Assembly (NCBI RefSeq): GCF_001667035.1
Contig: NZ_LZIR01000070.1
Span: 248,001-312,000, forward strand
From: Mycobacterium sp. 852002-51057_SCH5723018
GTDB lineage: Bacteria; Actinomycetota; Actinomycetes; Mycobacteriales; Mycobacteriaceae
DNA length: 64,000 bases
Direction of reading: 5' to 3'
Shown here one piece after another: positions 38,088 through 49,578 of this stretch. Under the pieces are notes generated by a model that made no database searches, was not told the origin of the DNA, and worked only from the letters and a program-made list of their open reading frames with translations. Each line of letters begins with the position of its first letter. The stretch's first letter is position 1. The translations under genes and the position numbers were made by a program.

Positions 38088-38824
38088 GCCAGGATCTCGT
38101 CGGGGATGTCGGCGTTGGTGTAGACGTCCTGGACGTCGTCGCTGTCCTCAAGGGCGTCAACGAGTTTCATGACCTTCGCGGCACCGTCGGCGTCGAGCGG
38201 GACCGTCACCGACGGCTGGAATCCCGCATCGGCGGAGTCGTAGTCGATGCCGGCGTCCTGCAACGCGGTCCGCACCGCGACCAGGTCGGTCGGCTCGGTG
38301 ATGACCTCGAAGCTGTCGCCGAGGTCGCTGACGTCCTCGGCGCCGGCGTCGAGCACGGCGGCCAGCACGTCGTCCTCGGTGAGGCCGTTCTTTTCCAGGG
38401 TGATCACGCCCTTGCGGCTGAACAGGTAGGCCACCGACCCGGGGTCGGCCATGGTGCCGCCGTTGCGGGTCATCGCCACCCGCACCTCGCTGGCGGCGCG
38501 GTTGCGGTTGTCGGTCAGGCACTCGACCAGCACCGCCACCCCGTTGGGCGCGTAGCCCTCGTAGGTGATGGTTTGCCAGTCGGCGCCCCCGGCCTCCTCG
38601 CCGGCGCCGCGCTTGCGCGCCTTTTCGATGTTGTCGTTGGGCACCGAGCTCTTCTTGGCCTTCTGGATGGCGTCGTAGAGGGTGGGGTTGCCCGCGGGGT
38701 CACCGCCGCCGACGCGGGCCGCGACCTCGATGTTCTTGATCAACCGGGCGAACATCTTGCCGCGGCGCGCGTCGATGACGGCCTTCTTGTGCTTGGTGGT
38801 GGCCCACTTGGAATGGCCGCTCAT
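38072..38824 (-). CDS. yebC: YebC/PmpR-family protein
   Basis: 250 aa from ATG 38822-38824 ([23 protein letters not shown]), the invariant YebC start. Family members act as transcription regulators or, in recent work, as factors helping ribosomes through proline stretches. Length and the acidic C-terminal domain are normal. It precedes the pdxT-tesB-pdxS group on the same strand but reads away from it; Rv2603c orthologue. Confidence 0.95.
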   Translation of the reverse strand: MSGHSKWATTKHKKAVIDARRGKMFARLIKNIEVAARVGGGDPAGNPTLYDAIQKAKKSSVPNDNIEKARKRGAGEEAGGADWQTITYEGYAPNGVAVLVECLTDNRNRAASEVRVAMTRNGGTMADPGSVAYLFSRKGVITLEKNGLTEDDVLAAVLDAGAEDVSDLGDSFEVITEPTDLVAVRTALQDAGIDYDSADAGFQPSVTVPLDADGAAKVMKLVDALEDSDDVQDVYTNADIPDEILAQIEE

Positions 38825-38907
38825 CGGTGTGTAGTACCTCTTCTGTTGCCTGAAAGTTCGCCAGACGAGTCTACGTGGCCGCCCAGTGTGGGCCCCACGC
38901 TCGGCGG

Positions 38908-39504
38908 TTAGCCGGCCCCGTTGACCATGTCCACGAACATGTGGTGGATGCGGCGGTCGCCGGTCATCTCGGGGTGAAACGCCGTCGCCAGCACCGGGCC
39001 CTGACGCACCGCCACGATGTGCCCCGCCGCGCGGGCCAGCACCCGCACGCCGTCCCCGGCCCGCTCCACCCACGGCGCCCGGATGAACACCGCGCGCACC
39101 GGCCCGTCCAGACCCAGGAACGGAATGTCACCCTCAAACGAATCGACCTGGCGCCCAAAAGCGTTGCGCCGCACGGTCATATCGATCGCACGCAGGGGCA
39201 GCGCCTGGCGCCCGCGCGCGCCGGCGTCGAGGATCTCGCTGGCCAGCAGGATCATGCCGGCGCACGCGCCGTAGGCCGGCAGCCCCTCGGCCAGCCGCCC
39301 CCGCAACGGCTCGAGCAGCTCGAAGTCGAGCAGCAGGTGGCTCATGGTGGTGGACTCGCCGCCGGGAAGGACCAGCCCGTCCACCGCCTCCAGCTCGCCG
39401 CGGCGGCGAACCGGCATCGACTCGGCCCCGGCCTCGCGCAGCGCGGCCAGGTGCTCGCGGGTGTCGCCTTGCAGCGCCAGGACGCCGATCCGCGGCGCAC
39501 TCAC
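38908..39504 (-). CDS. pdxT: Pyridoxal 5'-phosphate synthase glutaminase subunit
   Basis: 198 aa from GTG 39502-39504. Class I glutaminase feeding ammonia to PdxS. Visible: [21 protein letters not shown], the nucleophile region YGACAGMIL, and the HPE catalytic pair in [11 protein letters not shown]. Its start overlaps the stop of tesB by 4 nt. Confidence 0.95.
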   Translation of the reverse strand: MSAPRIGVLALQGDTREHLAALREAGAESMPVRRRGELEAVDGLVLPGGESTTMSHLLLDFELLEPLRGRLAEGLPAYGACAGMILLASEILDAGARGRQALPLRAIDMTVRRNAFGRQVDSFEGDIPFLGLDGPVRAVFIRAPWVERAGDGVRVLARAAGHIVAVRQGPVLATAFHPEMTGDRRIHHMFVDMVNGAG

Positions 39505-40346
39505 TGTTCGGGGACCCGAAAATCGCGTTTGAAGCGGGTCAGGCCCTCCTGCATGACGGCCGCGACCATCTCGCCGGACTGGGTGAAGATCTTGCCCTGA
39601 CAAAGCGAGCGACCGCCGCTGGCCGACGGCGACGACTGGTCGTAGAGCAGCCACTCGTCGGCCCGGAAGGCCCGCATGAACCACATCGCGTGGTCCAGCG
39701 ACGCCACCTGCAGATGCTGACGCACGTCGAGGTGGGTGACCTGCGCCGACCCGAGCAGGGTGAGGTCGCTCATGTAGGCCAGCGCGCAGATGTGCAGCAC
39801 CGGGTCGTCGGGCAGCGGATCGCGGTGGCGAAACCACACCTGCTGCTGGGAGGCCTTGCCGGGCAGTAGCTGCAGTTTCTCGCGCGGCACGATGCAGACG
39901 TCCCACTCCTCGAACTGCTTGAACCCCGCGTCGTCGAACACCTTGATCGAGTTCAGGCCCGGCAGCCCGTCGGGTGGCGGCGCGGCGGGCATGACGTCCT
40001 GGTGGTGGATGCCTTCTTGGTCGGTCTGGAAGGAGGCCCCCATGCTGAAGATGATCTCCCCGTGCTGGATGGCGTTGACGCGCCGCGTGGCAAACGAGCC
40101 GCCGTCGCGGGTGCGCTCGACGATGAAGACGGTGCGCTCGTTGGCGTCGCCGGGTCGCAGGAAGTAGCCGTGCAGCGAGTGCACCTGGTAGCGCGGGTCG
40201 ACGGTGCGCACGGCCGACACCAGCGACTGGCCGGCGACATGCCCGCCGAAGGTGCGCTGCAGAAACCCCGATTCCGGGCTGAACACGCTCCCGCGGTAGA
40301 TGTTGACCTCGAGTTGCTCGAGATCAAGGATCTCTTCGATCGCCAC
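39501..40346 (-). CDS. tesB: Acyl-CoA thioesterase II
   Basis: 281 aa from GTG 40344-40346 ([13 protein letters not shown]). A double-hotdog TesB enzyme that hydrolyses acyl-CoA. Conserved: [17 protein letters not shown] in the N-terminal repeat, and the C-terminal [10 protein letters not shown] and [14 protein letters not shown] segments. It lies between pdxS (42 bp) and pdxT (overlap), as Rv2605c does; the link with vitamin B6 synthesis is positional only. Confidence 0.93.
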   Translation of the reverse strand: MAIEEILDLEQLEVNIYRGSVFSPESGFLQRTFGGHVAGQSLVSAVRTVDPRYQVHSLHGYFLRPGDANERTVFIVERTRDGGSFATRRVNAIQHGEIIFSMGASFQTDQEGIHHQDVMPAAPPPDGLPGLNSIKVFDDAGFKQFEEWDVCIVPREKLQLLPGKASQQQVWFRHRDPLPDDPVLHICALAYMSDLTLLGSAQVTHLDVRQHLQVASLDHAMWFMRAFRADEWLLYDQSSPSASGGRSLCQGKIFTQSGEMVAAVMQEGLTRFKRDFRVPEQ

Positions 40347-40388
40347 GCTATGACTGTCTGCTCTTCGCGCGAGCGCCCATCGCAATTT

Positions 40389-41297
40389 CTACCAGCCGCG
40401 TTCGGCCAGCCGATGGGGCTGCGCGATCTGCTCGACGTTGATGCCGACCATCGGCTCGCCCAGGCCGCGCGACACCTTGGCCAGCACATCGGGGTCGTCG
40501 TAGAACGTGGTGGCCTTGACGATCGCGGCGGCGCGGTGCTCGGGGGCGCCGGACTTGAAGATGCCCGAGCCCACGAAGACGCCCTCGGCGCCGAGCTGCA
40601 TCATCATCGCCGCGTCGGCGGGGGTGGCGATGCCGCCGGCGGTGAACAGCGTGACCGGCAGCTTGCCGGCGCGGGCCACTTCCACGACGAGCTCGTAGGG
40701 CGCCTGCAATTCCTTTGCGGCAACGTACAATTCGTCCTCGGACAGCGACGTCAGCCGGCGGATCTCGCCGCCGATGGCCCGCATGTGCGTGGTGGCGTTG
40801 GAGACGTCGCCGGTGCCGGCCTCGCCCTTGGAGCGGATCATGGCCGCGCCCTCGCTGATGCGCCGCAGCGCCTCGCCCAGGTTGGTCGCCCCGCACACGA
40901 ACGGCACGGTGAACTTCCACTTGTCGATGTGGTGGGTGTAGTCGGCGGGAGTGAGCACCTCGGACTCGTCGACGTAGTCCACGCCCAGGCTCTGCAGGAT
41001 CTGCGCCTCGACGAAGTGCCCGATGCGGGCCTTGGCCATCACCGGGATGGTCACCGCGGCGATGATGGCCTCGATCATGTCGGGGTCGCTCATCCGCGAC
41101 ACCCCGCCCTGGGCGCGGATGTCGGCCGGCACCCGTTCCAGCGCCATCACCGCGACGGCGCCGGCGCCCTCGGCGATGGGGGCCTGCTCGGGGGTGACGA
41201 CGTCCATGATGACGCCACCCTTGAGCATCTCGGCCATTCCGCGCTTTACCCGCGCGGTTCCCGTCACTGCCTGGCTCGACTGTCCGGCGCTGTCCAC
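40389..41297 (-). CDS. pdxS: Pyridoxal 5'-phosphate synthase lyase subunit
   Basis: 302 aa from GTG 41295-41297 with GGAGGAGAG upstream. Builds PLP from ribose 5-phosphate, glyceraldehyde 3-phosphate and ammonia. Highly conserved blocks: [32 protein letters not shown], the Lys in [13 protein letters not shown], and [20 protein letters not shown]. First gene of pdxS-tesB-pdxT, divergent from the PPE gene. Confidence 0.97.
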   Translation of the reverse strand: MDSAGQSSQAVTGTARVKRGMAEMLKGGVIMDVVTPEQAPIAEGAGAVAVMALERVPADIRAQGGVSRMSDPDMIEAIIAAVTIPVMAKARIGHFVEAQILQSLGVDYVDESEVLTPADYTHHIDKWKFTVPFVCGATNLGEALRRISEGAAMIRSKGEAGTGDVSNATTHMRAIGGEIRRLTSLSEDELYVAAKELQAPYELVVEVARAGKLPVTLFTAGGIATPADAAMMMQLGAEGVFVGSGIFKSGAPEHRAAAIVKATTFYDDPDVLAKVSRGLGEPMVGINVEQIAQPHRLAERGW

Positions 41298-41393
41298 TAC
41301 TCTCCTCCACCCGGTAATTCGGCCACCAGTCTAGTGGTGTCCAACAAGCCGGTTTTCCGGCCTAAGATCCTGGTGGATCGAAGAAACCTTGCG

Positions 41394-43121
41394 ATGAAAT
41401 TCGCCGTGTTGCCACCGGAAACGAATTCGGCGCGCATGTTCGCCGGTGCGGGCCGCGGCCCGATGCTGGCAGCGGCGGCGGCCTGGGAGGGGCTGGCCGA
41501 GGAGTTGGACGCCGCGGCCGCCTCATTCGCGGGCGTGGTCGGCGAGGTGGCCGGCGAGGCGTGGCTTGGCCCGGCGGCGCTGGCGATGATGCTCAGAACC
41601 GGCCCGTATGTGGCGTGGTTGAGCGCGGCGGCGGCCCAGGACCCCCAGGCGGCGGCCCAGGCCCGGCTGGCGACGAGCGCCTTCGAAGCTGCGCTGGCGA
41701 CCACGGTGCGCCCGATTGTGGTGGACGCCAACAGGATTCAGATCATGTCGCTGGTCGGATCCAACCTGCTCGGCCAGAACGCCCCGGCGATCGCGGCTGC
41801 CGAAGCCGAATACGAGCGGATGTGGGCCCAGGACGTGGCCGCGTTGTCTGGCTACTACGCCGGCGCCGCGGCGGCGACCGCGCAGCTCGCGCTGTGGCAG
41901 GACTTGAAGATCCAGCTACCGGGATTCAGCGTGGACCTGACGACCGGGACCTTCAATGTGGGCGCCGGAAACGTCGGGGTCGACAACGTCGGCAGCGGAA
42001 ACATCGGCAACGGAAACATCGGCTTCGCGAACCTCGGCAACGGAAACTTCGGCTTCGGCAACATCGGCAACGCGAACTTCGGCATCGGCAACACCGGTGA
42101 CGGAATCATCGGCGTCGGGCTCCCCGGTAGCGGCAACGTGGGCGTCCTGTCCATCGGCGAAAACCCGGTCGGTTCCGGCGGACCGGGCGTGACGGCGTTG
42201 CTCATGGGCGGCACCGGGTTCAGCCCGCTGCCCCGGCCCGACTTCGTGGGCACCGCCGAGCAGTTCATCACTCCGACCCATCCCAGCTACCTCCCGCAGT
42301 TCCTGGTGACGCCCGAGAAGCTTTTTCCCTTCACCGGGCCGACCAGCCTGACCTTTGACACGTCCGTGGCCGACGGGATGAAGAACCTGAACAGCGCGAT
42401 CACGGCGCAGCTGGCCGCGGGAAACCACACCATCGTGTTCGGCGTCTCGCAAAGCGCGGTGGTGGCCACCCTGGAAATGCGCTACCTGCAATCGCTCCCG
42501 GCCGACGTGCGTCCGGGACCCGACGAGCTGTCCTTTGTGCTGATCGGCAATCCCGACCGGCCCGACGGCGGCTTCTTCGCGCGTTTTCCCGGTTTGTCCA
42601 TACCTTGGCTGGGTTTCACGAGTTACGGCGCGACCCCGACCAACGCCTACCCCACCATCGATTACGCCGTCCAATACGACGGTGTGGCCGACTTTCCGCA
42701 GTTCCCGATCGACCTCCTCGCCGACGCCAACGCCCTCGCCGGCTTCTTCTTCGTGCACCCCTCGTATGACTTGCTGACACCCACCCAGATCGCGTCCGGG
42801 GTGGTGCAGCCGGTGTCACCGTCGGACACCCTGACCAGCTACCGGCTCATTCCCAGCCAGAACCTGCCGCTGCTGCAACCGCTGCGCGCCATCCCCTTGG
42901 TGGGAAACCCGCTGGCCGACCTGGCGCAACCCGACCTACGGGTGCTCGTCGAGCTCGGCTACGACCGCGCCGCCTACCAGGACCTGCCCACGCCGTTCGG
43001 CCTGTTTCCTCACGTCGATCCGGCCGTGCTCGCCGCCGAGCTGCAGCAGGGGGCCGTGCAGGGTATCGACGCCGCACTGGCCGATGTGGGGTTGCCGCCG
43101 TTCGCTCAGCGGATCGGCTGA
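41394..43121 (+). CDS. PPE protein with PE-PPE serine hydrolase-like domain (PPE42-like)
   Basis: 575 aa from ATG 41394. The PPE domain (~1-180) starts [13 protein letters not shown] and has the WxG-type turn AWLG and [16 protein letters not shown] proteins are exported by type VII (ESX) systems with PE partners. A short pentapeptide-like tract NxGxGN (~188-248) follows. The C-terminal half (~265-560) matches PPE42 and resembles the PE-PPE alpha/beta hydrolase with the nucleophile elbow GVSQS; activity is not proven. No PE gene is adjacent. Tail-to-tail overlap of 16 nt with the Nudix gene. Confidence 0.9.
   Translation: MKFAVLPPETNSARMFAGAGRGPMLAAAAAWEGLAEELDAAAASFAGVVGEVAGEAWLGPAALAMMLRTGPYVAWLSAAAAQDPQAAAQARLATSAFEAALATTVRPIVVDANRIQIMSLVGSNLLGQNAPAIAAAEAEYERMWAQDVAALSGYYAGAAAATAQLALWQDLKIQLPGFSVDLTTGTFNVGAGNVGVDNVGSGNIGNGNIGFANLGNGNFGFGNIGNANFGIGNTGDGIIGVGLPGSGNVGVLSIGENPVGSGGPGVTALLMGGTGFSPLPRPDFVGTAEQFITPTHPSYLPQFLVTPEKLFPFTGPTSLTFDTSVADGMKNLNSAITAQLAAGNHTIVFGVSQSAVVATLEMRYLQSLPADVRPGPDELSFVLIGNPDRPDGGFFARFPGLSIPWLGFTSYGATPTNAYPTIDYAVQYDGVADFPQFPIDLLADANALAGFFFVHPSYDLLTPTQIASGVVQPVSPSDTLTSYRLIPSQNLPLLQPLRAIPLVGNPLADLAQPDLRVLVELGYDRAAYQDLPTPFGLFPHVDPAVLAAELQQGAVQGIDAALADVGLPPFAQRIG
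41956..42141 (+). repeat. NxGxGN-coding repeats in PPE gene
   Basis: About a dozen imperfect 15-bp units of the type GGCAACGGAAACATC encode Asn-Val/Ile/Phe-Gly-x-Gly pentapeptides, the MPTR-like middle of the PPE protein. Such tracts vary in length between strains. Confidence 0.75.
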
Positions 43122-44143
43122 GGCGCGCCTTGGCTGGGGGCGCCGTCGGCCAGCCGGTCGGCCACGGGCAACAGCTCACCCAGCTGCAGCGGGTACACCT
43201 GCTCGCCGGCCGCGGTCAGCGCGGCGATGTCGTTGGCGTCACACCAGCGGGCGCCGTGGATGTAGCGGCGCTCCAACTCCGTCCGTCCCGCGACGGACGG
43301 CTCGAACCGGCGGATGCGGTGAACCAGGTAGAACTCCTCGCTGTCGACGAGCGAGCCGTTGAACTCGAAGACCTCGTCGCGCCGCCAGATGGGCCCGACG
43401 AAGTCGGCCGGGTCGACGCGCAGGCCGGTTTCTTCGGCGAGCTCCCGCGCGGCGGCCACCGCCAACCGCTCGCCTTGCCGCACCTCGCCGCCCACGGTGA
43501 TCCACCAGCGTGGCGCGTCACCGCCGGTGATCGCCGGATCCGAGCCGCACAACAAGAGCACCGCGCCGGTTTCGTCGAGCAGCACCACCCGCGCCGAGGT
43601 GCGATGGCGGGGCACGCCCGGACCGCTCAAGCCGCCGTGCGCCAGCGCGTGCGGCCGCTCGACGATCTCGAAATAGCTTGGCAGCGCGGCGGTCCCGCCG
43701 AGCCGGAAGGCGCGCACCAGGGGGCGCTCGGCCAGTGCGAGGGTGTCGCGGACGGCGTCGTTGTGAAACCGGCGGGCCAGCACCACCCGCGCCTCGGCGT
43801 CGGCCAGCTCGGCGACCAGACCCGCCGGCAGCGACGCCGGGTCGACCACGGCCAGCGCGGCCGACAGCTCGTTTTCCGCGTTCTCGCGCGCGCGCCGGGG
43901 CGCGTTCTCGGCCGCGTCGGCCAGCGCCGCCAACCGACGGCCCTCGGGCGAATTGCCATAGGCATCGATCGCGACGGCGCGCGCGACCACCGCGCGCCGC
44001 GCCAGCGCGCCGTCCAGCGCCTGCCACGACAGGTCGTAGCGGACGTGCAGCCGGTCCAGCCGGTTGGCCGTCCGATACGCCCACGCGCCGGCCAGGGCGA
44101 CCAGCGCCACCAGGACCAGGACGGCGACGATCAGCCACGTCAT
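43106..44143 (-). CDS. Membrane-anchored Nudix hydrolase (Rv2609c-like)
   Basis: 345 aa from ATG 44141-44143. An N-terminal transmembrane helix ([20 protein letters not shown]) precedes an Ala-rich helical region and a C-terminal Nudix domain. The Nudix box reads [24 protein letters not shown], here split for brevity as [14 protein letters not shown] with RELAEETGL, intact for Mg-dependent pyrophosphate hydrolysis. Substrate unknown. Last gene of the PIM-synthesis operon, overlapping pimA by 1 nt. Confidence 0.85.
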   Translation of the reverse strand: MTWLIVAVLVLVALVALAGAWAYRTANRLDRLHVRYDLSWQALDGALARRAVVARAVAIDAYGNSPEGRRLAALADAAENAPRRARENAENELSAALAVVDPASLPAGLVAELADAEARVVLARRFHNDAVRDTLALAERPLVRAFRLGGTAALPSYFEIVERPHALAHGGLSGPGVPRHRTSARVVLLDETGAVLLLCGSDPAITGGDAPRWWITVGGEVRQGERLAVAAARELAEETGLRVDPADFVGPIWRRDEVFEFNGSLVDSEEFYLVHRIRRFEPSVAGRTELERRYIHGARWCDANDIAALTAAGEQVYPLQLGELLPVADRLADGAPSQGAPQPIR

Positions 44144-45267
44144 CAGCTGGCCACCTGCACCTTGGTTCCCGACCCGGCGACCGTCTCGTACACCCGCATG
44201 ATCTGGCTGGCCACCACCGGCCAGTCGTAGCGGTGCACCGCCACCGAGCCGGCCGCCACATAGCGTTCGCGCAAAGCGTCGTCGTCGAGCACCGCGACCA
44301 GCGCGTCGGCCAGCGCGGCGCCGTCCTCGACCGGCACCAGCCGCCCGCACTCGCCGTCGCGCAGCACGCGCCGGAAGGCGTCCAGATCGCTGGCCACCAC
44401 CGGGGTGCCGGCGGCCATCGCCTCCACCAGCACGATGCCGAAACTCTCGCCGCCGGTGTTGGGCGCGCAGTAGACGTCGGCGCTGCGCATCGCCGACGCC
44501 TTACCGGCGTCGTCCACCTGGCCCAGAAAACGCATGTGCTTCGCCAATTCGCGTGCCTGCCCGCGCAATTCGGCCTCGTCACCGCGGCCGACGACGAGCA
44601 GCTGCACGTCCGCGCAGTGCTGCACCACCCGCGGCAGCGCGTCGAGCAGCACCGACATGCCCTTGCGGGGCTCGCCGTAGCGGCCCAGGAACAGCACCGT
44701 CTTGCCCGGCCGCGGATAGCCGTCCAGCCGCGGCGCCGCGGCGAAGGATTCGACGTCGACGCCGTTGGGGATCTCCACCGCGTCGGTCCCGAGCGCCTCC
44801 ATCTGCCAGCGCCGGGCCAGGTCGGACACCGCGATCCGGCCGACGATCTTCTCGTGCATCGGCCGCAGGATGCCCTGAAACACCGTCAGGGTCAGCGATT
44901 TGGTGGTCGACGTGTGAAACGTCGCCACGATCGGCCCCTCGGCGATGTTCAGGGCCAGCATCGAGAGGCTGGGCGCGTTGGGCTCGTGCAGGTGCAGCAC
45001 GTCGAAATCGCCGTCGGCGAGCCACTTTTTGACCTTGCGGTGGGTGGCCGGGCCGAACCGCAGCCGGGCCACCGACCCGTTGTAGGGAATGGGGACGGCC
45101 TTGCCCGCGGAGACGACGTAGTCGGGCAGCGACGCGTGCGGCGAGACGGGCGCGAGGACGCTGACCTCGTGCCCGCGGGCCCGCATCACCTCGGCCAGTT
45201 GCAGGACGTGCGACTGCACCCCGCCGGGGACGTCGAACGAGTACGGGCACACCATCCCGATCCGCAT
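44143..45267 (-). CDS. pimA: Phosphatidylinositol alpha-mannosyltransferase
   Basis: 374 aa from ATG 45265-45267 (RIGMVCPYSFDVPGGVQSH); a GTG three nt earlier is possible. GT-B glycosyltransferase that adds the first mannose from GDP-mannose to phosphatidylinositol on the cytoplasmic face, an essential step to PIMs, LM and LAM. Visible: the Gly-rich loop PGGVQSH, HLHEPNAPS, LFLGRYGEPRKG and the GT4 motif GGESFGIVLVEAMAAG. It overlaps patA by 1 nt. Confidence 0.96.
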   Translation of the reverse strand: MRIGMVCPYSFDVPGGVQSHVLQLAEVMRARGHEVSVLAPVSPHASLPDYVVSAGKAVPIPYNGSVARLRFGPATHRKVKKWLADGDFDVLHLHEPNAPSLSMLALNIAEGPIVATFHTSTTKSLTLTVFQGILRPMHEKIVGRIAVSDLARRWQMEALGTDAVEIPNGVDVESFAAAPRLDGYPRPGKTVLFLGRYGEPRKGMSVLLDALPRVVQHCADVQLLVVGRGDEAELRGQARELAKHMRFLGQVDDAGKASAMRSADVYCAPNTGGESFGIVLVEAMAAGTPVVASDLDAFRRVLRDGECGRLVPVEDGAALADALVAVLDDDALRERYVAAGSVAVHRYDWPVVASQIMRVYETVAGSGTKVQVAS

Positions 45268-46238
45268 CACGGTTCCTCGAGCCGGGCCAGTCTGATCCGC
45301 CTTTCAGTGGACAGGTCGGCCAGCCATTGCGGCTGCATCATGTGCCAGTCCTCGGGGCGGCCGGCGATGTTCTCGGCGAACCGGTCGGCCAGCGCCTGGG
45401 TGATGGCACGGACGTCGCCGCTGCTGCAGTCCAGGGCGGGCTGCATGTGCACACCCCACCCCTCTCCTTCGAACCAGCAGTGCGACGGCAGCAGGGCCGC
45501 CCCGGTCGCGATCGCGAGCTTGGCCGGTCCGGCCGGCATCCGGGTGGGCTCACCGAAGAAGTCCACCTCGACACCACTGCGGGTCAGGTCGCGCTCGGCC
45601 ATCAGGCACACCACCCGGTTGGCGCGCAGCCGGTCGCACAGCACCTCGAAGGGCGGTCGTTCGCCGCCGGACAGGGGCAGGACCTCGAAGCCGAGGCCTT
45701 CCCGGTAGGCGATGAAGCGCCGGTACAGCGATTCGGGTTTGAGGCGCTCGGCGACGGTGGTGAAGGTGCCGCGCGTCTGCGCCAGCCACACCCCGGCCAT
45801 GTCCCAGTTGCCGCTGTGCGGCAATGCGCACACCGCCCCGCGGCCCGCGGCCAGCGCCGCATCGAGGTTGTCCTGCCCCAGTACCGAGTCATCGAGTTGG
45901 TGGGCCAGCGCGGCCAGGTTCATCGTCGGCAGCCGGAACGCCTCGCGCCAGTAGCGACCGTATGAGGCCAGGCTGGCGCGCATCAGCGAGTCCGGCACCT
46001 CGTCGGGCGCCACCCCGATGACGCGGGCCAGGTTCTTGCGCAGCTGGGCAGGGCCGCCGCGGCGGGCCGCGTAGCGCGCTCCGGCGTCAAATGCGTTGCG
46101 GGCGGCGAATTCCGGTAGGGCGCGCACTGCCATCCAGCCCGCGGCGTACCCCCAGTCGGTCGCGTTCTCGGTGACGAGCCGGCGCGCCAGGCGCCGCGGC
46201 GCCCCGATCGCGTACAGGCCAGGCCGGGTGGGGATCAC
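45267..46238 (-). CDS. patA: PIM acyltransferase PatA
   Basis: 323 aa from GTG 46236-46238. Lysophospholipid-type acyltransferase that palmitoylates the mannose of PIM1/PIM2. The catalytic HX4D motif is HSGNWD; GERPPFEVL, LMAERDLTR and FFGEPTRMP follow as in Rv2611c. The N-terminal ~25 residues (IPTRPGLYAIGAPRR) differ from M. tuberculosis as I recall it. Overlaps pgsA by 4 nt and pimA by 1 nt. Confidence 0.93.
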   Translation of the reverse strand: MIPTRPGLYAIGAPRRLARRLVTENATDWGYAAGWMAVRALPEFAARNAFDAGARYAARRGGPAQLRKNLARVIGVAPDEVPDSLMRASLASYGRYWREAFRLPTMNLAALAHQLDDSVLGQDNLDAALAAGRGAVCALPHSGNWDMAGVWLAQTRGTFTTVAERLKPESLYRRFIAYREGLGFEVLPLSGGERPPFEVLCDRLRANRVVCLMAERDLTRSGVEVDFFGEPTRMPAGPAKLAIATGAALLPSHCWFEGEGWGVHMQPALDCSSGDVRAITQALADRFAENIAGRPEDWHMMQPQWLADLSTERRIRLARLEEP

Positions 46239-46867
46239 GACATCGGCTCCGTCGCGCCGGGCGACGTCCGCACCGTGTGCAGCCGCTGCGCGCAGGTGAC
46301 CACGCTGGCCACCGCCAGCAGCCACATCGCCGCTGGCAGCGCCGGCGGCCAGGGGACGAACGGAAAGTCCGATACGCCGGCGCCGACGAGCACGATGATA
46401 AGTCGCTCCGGCCGTTCGATGATGCCGCCGTCACCGCGCAGCCCACTGGCCTCCGCCCGGGCCTTGACGTAGGAGATCACCTGCGACGTGACCAGGCAGA
46501 TCAGGGTGGCCACCGCCAGCAGCTTGTCGTGCAGGCCGAAGACGATCCACCACAGCAACCCGCAGAACACCGCGCCGTCGCTGACCCGGTCGCACGTCGC
46601 GTCCAGCACCGCGCCGAATCGGGTGCCGCCGCCGCGTTCCCGGGCCATCGCGCCGTCGAGCATGTCGAAGAGCACGAAGAACCAGACCACACACGCACCC
46701 GCGAACAGCTTGCCCATCGGGAACAGGGTCAGCGCCCCCGCCACCGCCACGATCGTGCCCAGGATGGTGACGACGTCCGGTGTCAACCCGATCCGCAGCG
46801 CTGCCCTGGCGGTCGGGATAGTGAGCCGGGCGAACGCCGCCCGCGACAGGAACGGCACCTTACTCAT
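46235..46867 (-). CDS. pgsA: Phosphatidylinositol phosphate synthase
   Basis: 210 aa from ATG 46865-46867. CDP-alcohol phosphatidyltransferase; joins CDP-diacylglycerol and inositol 1-phosphate. The full signature is present: DMLDGAMAR, then FGAVLDATCDR (D-x2-DG-x2-AR-x8-G-x3-D-x3-D). About six transmembrane helices. Provides the substrate for pimA two genes downstream; overlaps the HIT gene by 4 nt. Confidence 0.96.
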   Translation of the reverse strand: MSKVPFLSRAAFARLTIPTARAALRIGLTPDVVTILGTIVAVAGALTLFPMGKLFAGACVVWFFVLFDMLDGAMARERGGGTRFGAVLDATCDRVSDGAVFCGLLWWIVFGLHDKLLAVATLICLVTSQVISYVKARAEASGLRGDGGIIERPERLIIVLVGAGVSDFPFVPWPPALPAAMWLLAVASVVTCAQRLHTVRTSPGATEPMS

Positions 46868-47445
46868 GACTGTTTGGCCCACTCCGTGGCCAGCAGCTGG
46901 CGGGTCTCGCGCAGCAACTGCGGGATCACCTTCGACCCGCCGATGATGGTGATGAAGTTCGCGTCGCCGCCCCAGCGCGGCACCACGTGCACGTGTAGAT
47001 GCTCGGCCAGCGATCCCCCCGCCGATGTCCCCAGGTTCAGCCCGACGTTGAAGCCGTGCGGCCGCGACACGTTCTTAATCACACGAATCGCCTTCTGGAT
47101 GAAGGCCATTAGCTCCGCGCTCTCCGCCTCGGTCAGGTCCTCGAGCTCGGAGATTCGCCGGTAGGGCACCACCATGAGGTGCCCGGGGTTGTACGGGTAG
47201 AGGTTGAGCACGGCGTAGACGAGCTCGCCGCGGGCCACCACCAGGCCGTCCTCGTCGGGCAGTTGCGGAATCTCGGTGAACGGCTGCTCGGTCTTGCCCG
47301 AAGCGTTTGGGTCGCGCTTCATCGGCGCCTCGGCCAGGTAGTTCATCCGGTACGGCGTCCACAACCGCTGCAGGTGGTCTTGCTCGCCGACACCCCGGTC
47401 CAGGATGGTGTCTTCGACGTGCTCGGCACGCTCCTGGTCACTCAC
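46864..47445 (-). CDS. HIT-family Ap4A phosphorylase (Rv2613c-like)
   Basis: 193 aa from GTG 47443-47445. The histidine triad is [12 protein letters not shown]. Rv2613c has been characterised as a diadenosine tetraphosphate phosphorylase, giving ADP and [17 protein letters not shown] and GFNVGLNLG are typical. Between thrS (8-nt overlap) and pgsA; tRNA synthetases can produce Ap4A, which fits the neighbour. Confidence 0.92.
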   Translation of the reverse strand: MSDQERAEHVEDTILDRGVGEQDHLQRLWTPYRMNYLAEAPMKRDPNASGKTEQPFTEIPQLPDEDGLVVARGELVYAVLNLYPYNPGHLMVVPYRRISELEDLTEAESAELMAFIQKAIRVIKNVSRPHGFNVGLNLGTSAGGSLAEHLHVHVVPRWGGDANFITIIGGSKVIPQLLRETRQLLATEWAKQS

Positions 47446-49504
47446 CGCTGGCCACTTTCACCAATTCCGCTGTCGGAGTGGCATTTTCGCGATCGGCGAT
47501 CCACTTCACGATGGCCTCGACGGCGCTGTCGCGTTCCACGCCATTGATCTGGGTGCGGTCGCCGAAGCGAAAGCTCACCGCCCCGGCCGCCACGTCGCGG
47601 TCGCCGGCCAGCAGCATGAAGGGCACCTTCTGGTTGGTGTGCTGGACGATCTTCTTGGCCATCCGGTCGTCGCTGGTGTCGACCTCCACCCGCACGCCGT
47701 GCGACTTCAGCTGGGCCGCAACGCTTTCCAGGTAGGCCACATGCTCGTCGGCGACGGGGATGCCGACCACCTGCACCGGCGCCAGCCAGGCCGGGAACGC
47801 GCCCGCGTAGTGCTCGGTGAGGATCCCGAAGAACCGCTCGATCGACCCGAACAGGGCGCGGTGGATCATCACCGGGCGCTGGCGGGTGCCGTCGGAGGCG
47901 GTGTATTCGAGCTCGAAACGTTCCGGGAAGTTGAAGTCCAGTTGGATCGTCGACATCTGCCAGGTGCGGCCCAGCGCGTCTTTGACCTGGACCGAGATCT
48001 TGGGGCCGTAGAACGCCGCGCCGCCCGGGTCGGGCACCAGGTCCAGGCCGGATTCCGCGCCCACCTCGGCCAGCACGTTGGTGGCTTCCTCCCAGACCTG
48101 GTCGGAGCCCACGAACTTCTCCGGGTCCTTGGTCGACAGCTCGAGGTAGAAGTCGGTGAGGCCGTAGTCGCCGAGCAGGTCGAGCACGAACCGCAACAGC
48201 GAGCGCAGCTCGTCGCGCATCTGGTCGCGGGTGCAGAAGATGTGTGCGTCGTCCATCGTCAGGCCCCGTACCCGGGTCAGCCCGTGGATCACGCCCGACT
48301 TCTCCAGGCGGTAGACCGTGCCGAACTCGAAGAGCCGCAACGGCAGTTCGCGATACGACCGCCCGCGCGCCCGGAAGATCAGGCAGTGCATCGGGCAGTT
48401 CATCGGCTTGAGGTAGTAGTCCTGGCCCGGTTTGCGCAGCGAGCCGTCCTCGTTGAACTCGGCGTCGATGTGCATCGGCGGGAACATGCCGTCGGCGTAC
48501 CAGTCCAGGTGCCCCGACGTGTGGAAGAGCTGGGCCTTGGTGATGTGCGGGGTGTTGACGAACTCGTACCCTGCCTCGGTGTGCTTGCGCCGCGAGTAGT
48601 CCTCGAGCTCCCTACGCACGATGCCGCCCTTGGGGTGGAAAACCGCAAGACCCGAACCGATTTCGTCGGGGAAGCTGAACAGGTCCAGCTCGGCGCCCAG
48701 CTTGCGGTGGTCGCGGCGCTGAGCTTCGGCGATCAGCTCGAGGTGGCGATCGAGCGCCTCCTGCGACTCCCAGGCCGTGCCGTAGATGCGTTGCAGGCTG
48801 GCGTTTCGCTGATCACCCCGCCAGTAGGCGGCCGAGCTTCTGGTCAGCTTGAACGCGGGAATGTGCTTGGTGGTGGGGATGTGCGGTCCCCGGCACAGAT
48901 CACCCCAAACCCGTTCGCGGGTACGGGGATTGAGGTTGTCGTAGGCGGTGAGCTCGTCATTGCTACCTGGGGGGCCGACCTCCATGATGTCGGGGTCGCC
49001 GGACTTGTCGTCGACGAGTTCGAGCTTGTAGGGCTCGTCGGCCAGCTCGGCGCGGGCCTGGTCCTTCGATTCGTAGACGCGCCGGTCGAACAGCTGTCCG
49101 TCCTTGACGATCTGGCGCATCCGCTTTTCCAGCTTCTCCAGGTCCTCCGGCGTGAACGGGTCGTCCACATCGAAGTCGTAATAGAAGCCGTCAGTGATGG
49201 GCGGCCCGATGCCCAATTTGGCGTGCGGGAACAGGTCTTGGACGGCCTGGGCCAACACGTGGGCGGTGGAATGGCGGATGACGCTGCGGCCCTCTTCGGT
49301 GTTGGCAGCCACCGGGATGACGTCGGCGTCGGCGTCGGGCACCCAGCTCAGGTCCCGCAGCTTGCCCTCGGCGTCGCGGACCACCACGATCGCATCCGGC
49401 GCGCCCCGCCGCGGCAACCCCGCCTCGCCGACCGCGGCGGCCGCGGTGGTCCCAGCGGGCACCCGGATGGGGTCTCCTGGGGCGGGCTGTGCGGCGGCGC
49501 TCAT
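47438..49504 (-). CDS. thrS: Threonyl-tRNA synthetase
   Basis: 688 aa from ATG 49504. N-terminal TGS domain, editing domain with [11 protein letters not shown], and class II core: the zinc/threonine site region [12 protein letters not shown], motif 2 [19 protein letters not shown], motif 3 [17 protein letters not shown] normal C-terminal anticodon-binding domain follows. First gene of the run thrS-HIT-pgsA-patA-pimA-Nudix. Confidence 0.97.
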   Translation of the reverse strand: MSAAAQPAPGDPIRVPAGTTAAAAVGEAGLPRRGAPDAIVVVRDAEGKLRDLSWVPDADADVIPVAANTEEGRSVIRHSTAHVLAQAVQDLFPHAKLGIGPPITDGFYYDFDVDDPFTPEDLEKLEKRMRQIVKDGQLFDRRVYESKDQARAELADEPYKLELVDDKSGDPDIMEVGPPGSNDELTAYDNLNPRTRERVWGDLCRGPHIPTTKHIPAFKLTRSSAAYWRGDQRNASLQRIYGTAWESQEALDRHLELIAEAQRRDHRKLGAELDLFSFPDEIGSGLAVFHPKGGIVRRELEDYSRRKHTEAGYEFVNTPHITKAQLFHTSGHLDWYADGMFPPMHIDAEFNEDGSLRKPGQDYYLKPMNCPMHCLIFRARGRSYRELPLRLFEFGTVYRLEKSGVIHGLTRVRGLTMDDAHIFCTRDQMRDELRSLLRFVLDLLGDYGLTDFYLELSTKDPEKFVGSDQVWEEATNVLAEVGAESGLDLVPDPGGAAFYGPKISVQVKDALGRTWQMSTIQLDFNFPERFELEYTASDGTRQRPVMIHRALFGSIERFFGILTEHYAGAFPAWLAPVQVVGIPVADEHVAYLESVAAQLKSHGVRVEVDTSDDRMAKKIVQHTNQKVPFMLLAGDRDVAAGAVSFRFGDRTQINGVERDSAVEAIVKWIADRENATPTAELVKVASGE

Positions 49505-49578
49505 CGGGTCTTACTCCAAAGGTGGGTTGGCTGATCGATCGGGACTGATCGTTGCAATGCTATCGGGGCCGGTGCCCC

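Noticed and set aside
41956..42141. Short regularly spaced repeats that could suggest a CRISPR array
   Set aside because: Units are contiguous 15-bp coding repeats for NxGxG pentapeptides inside the PPE gene, with no spacers.
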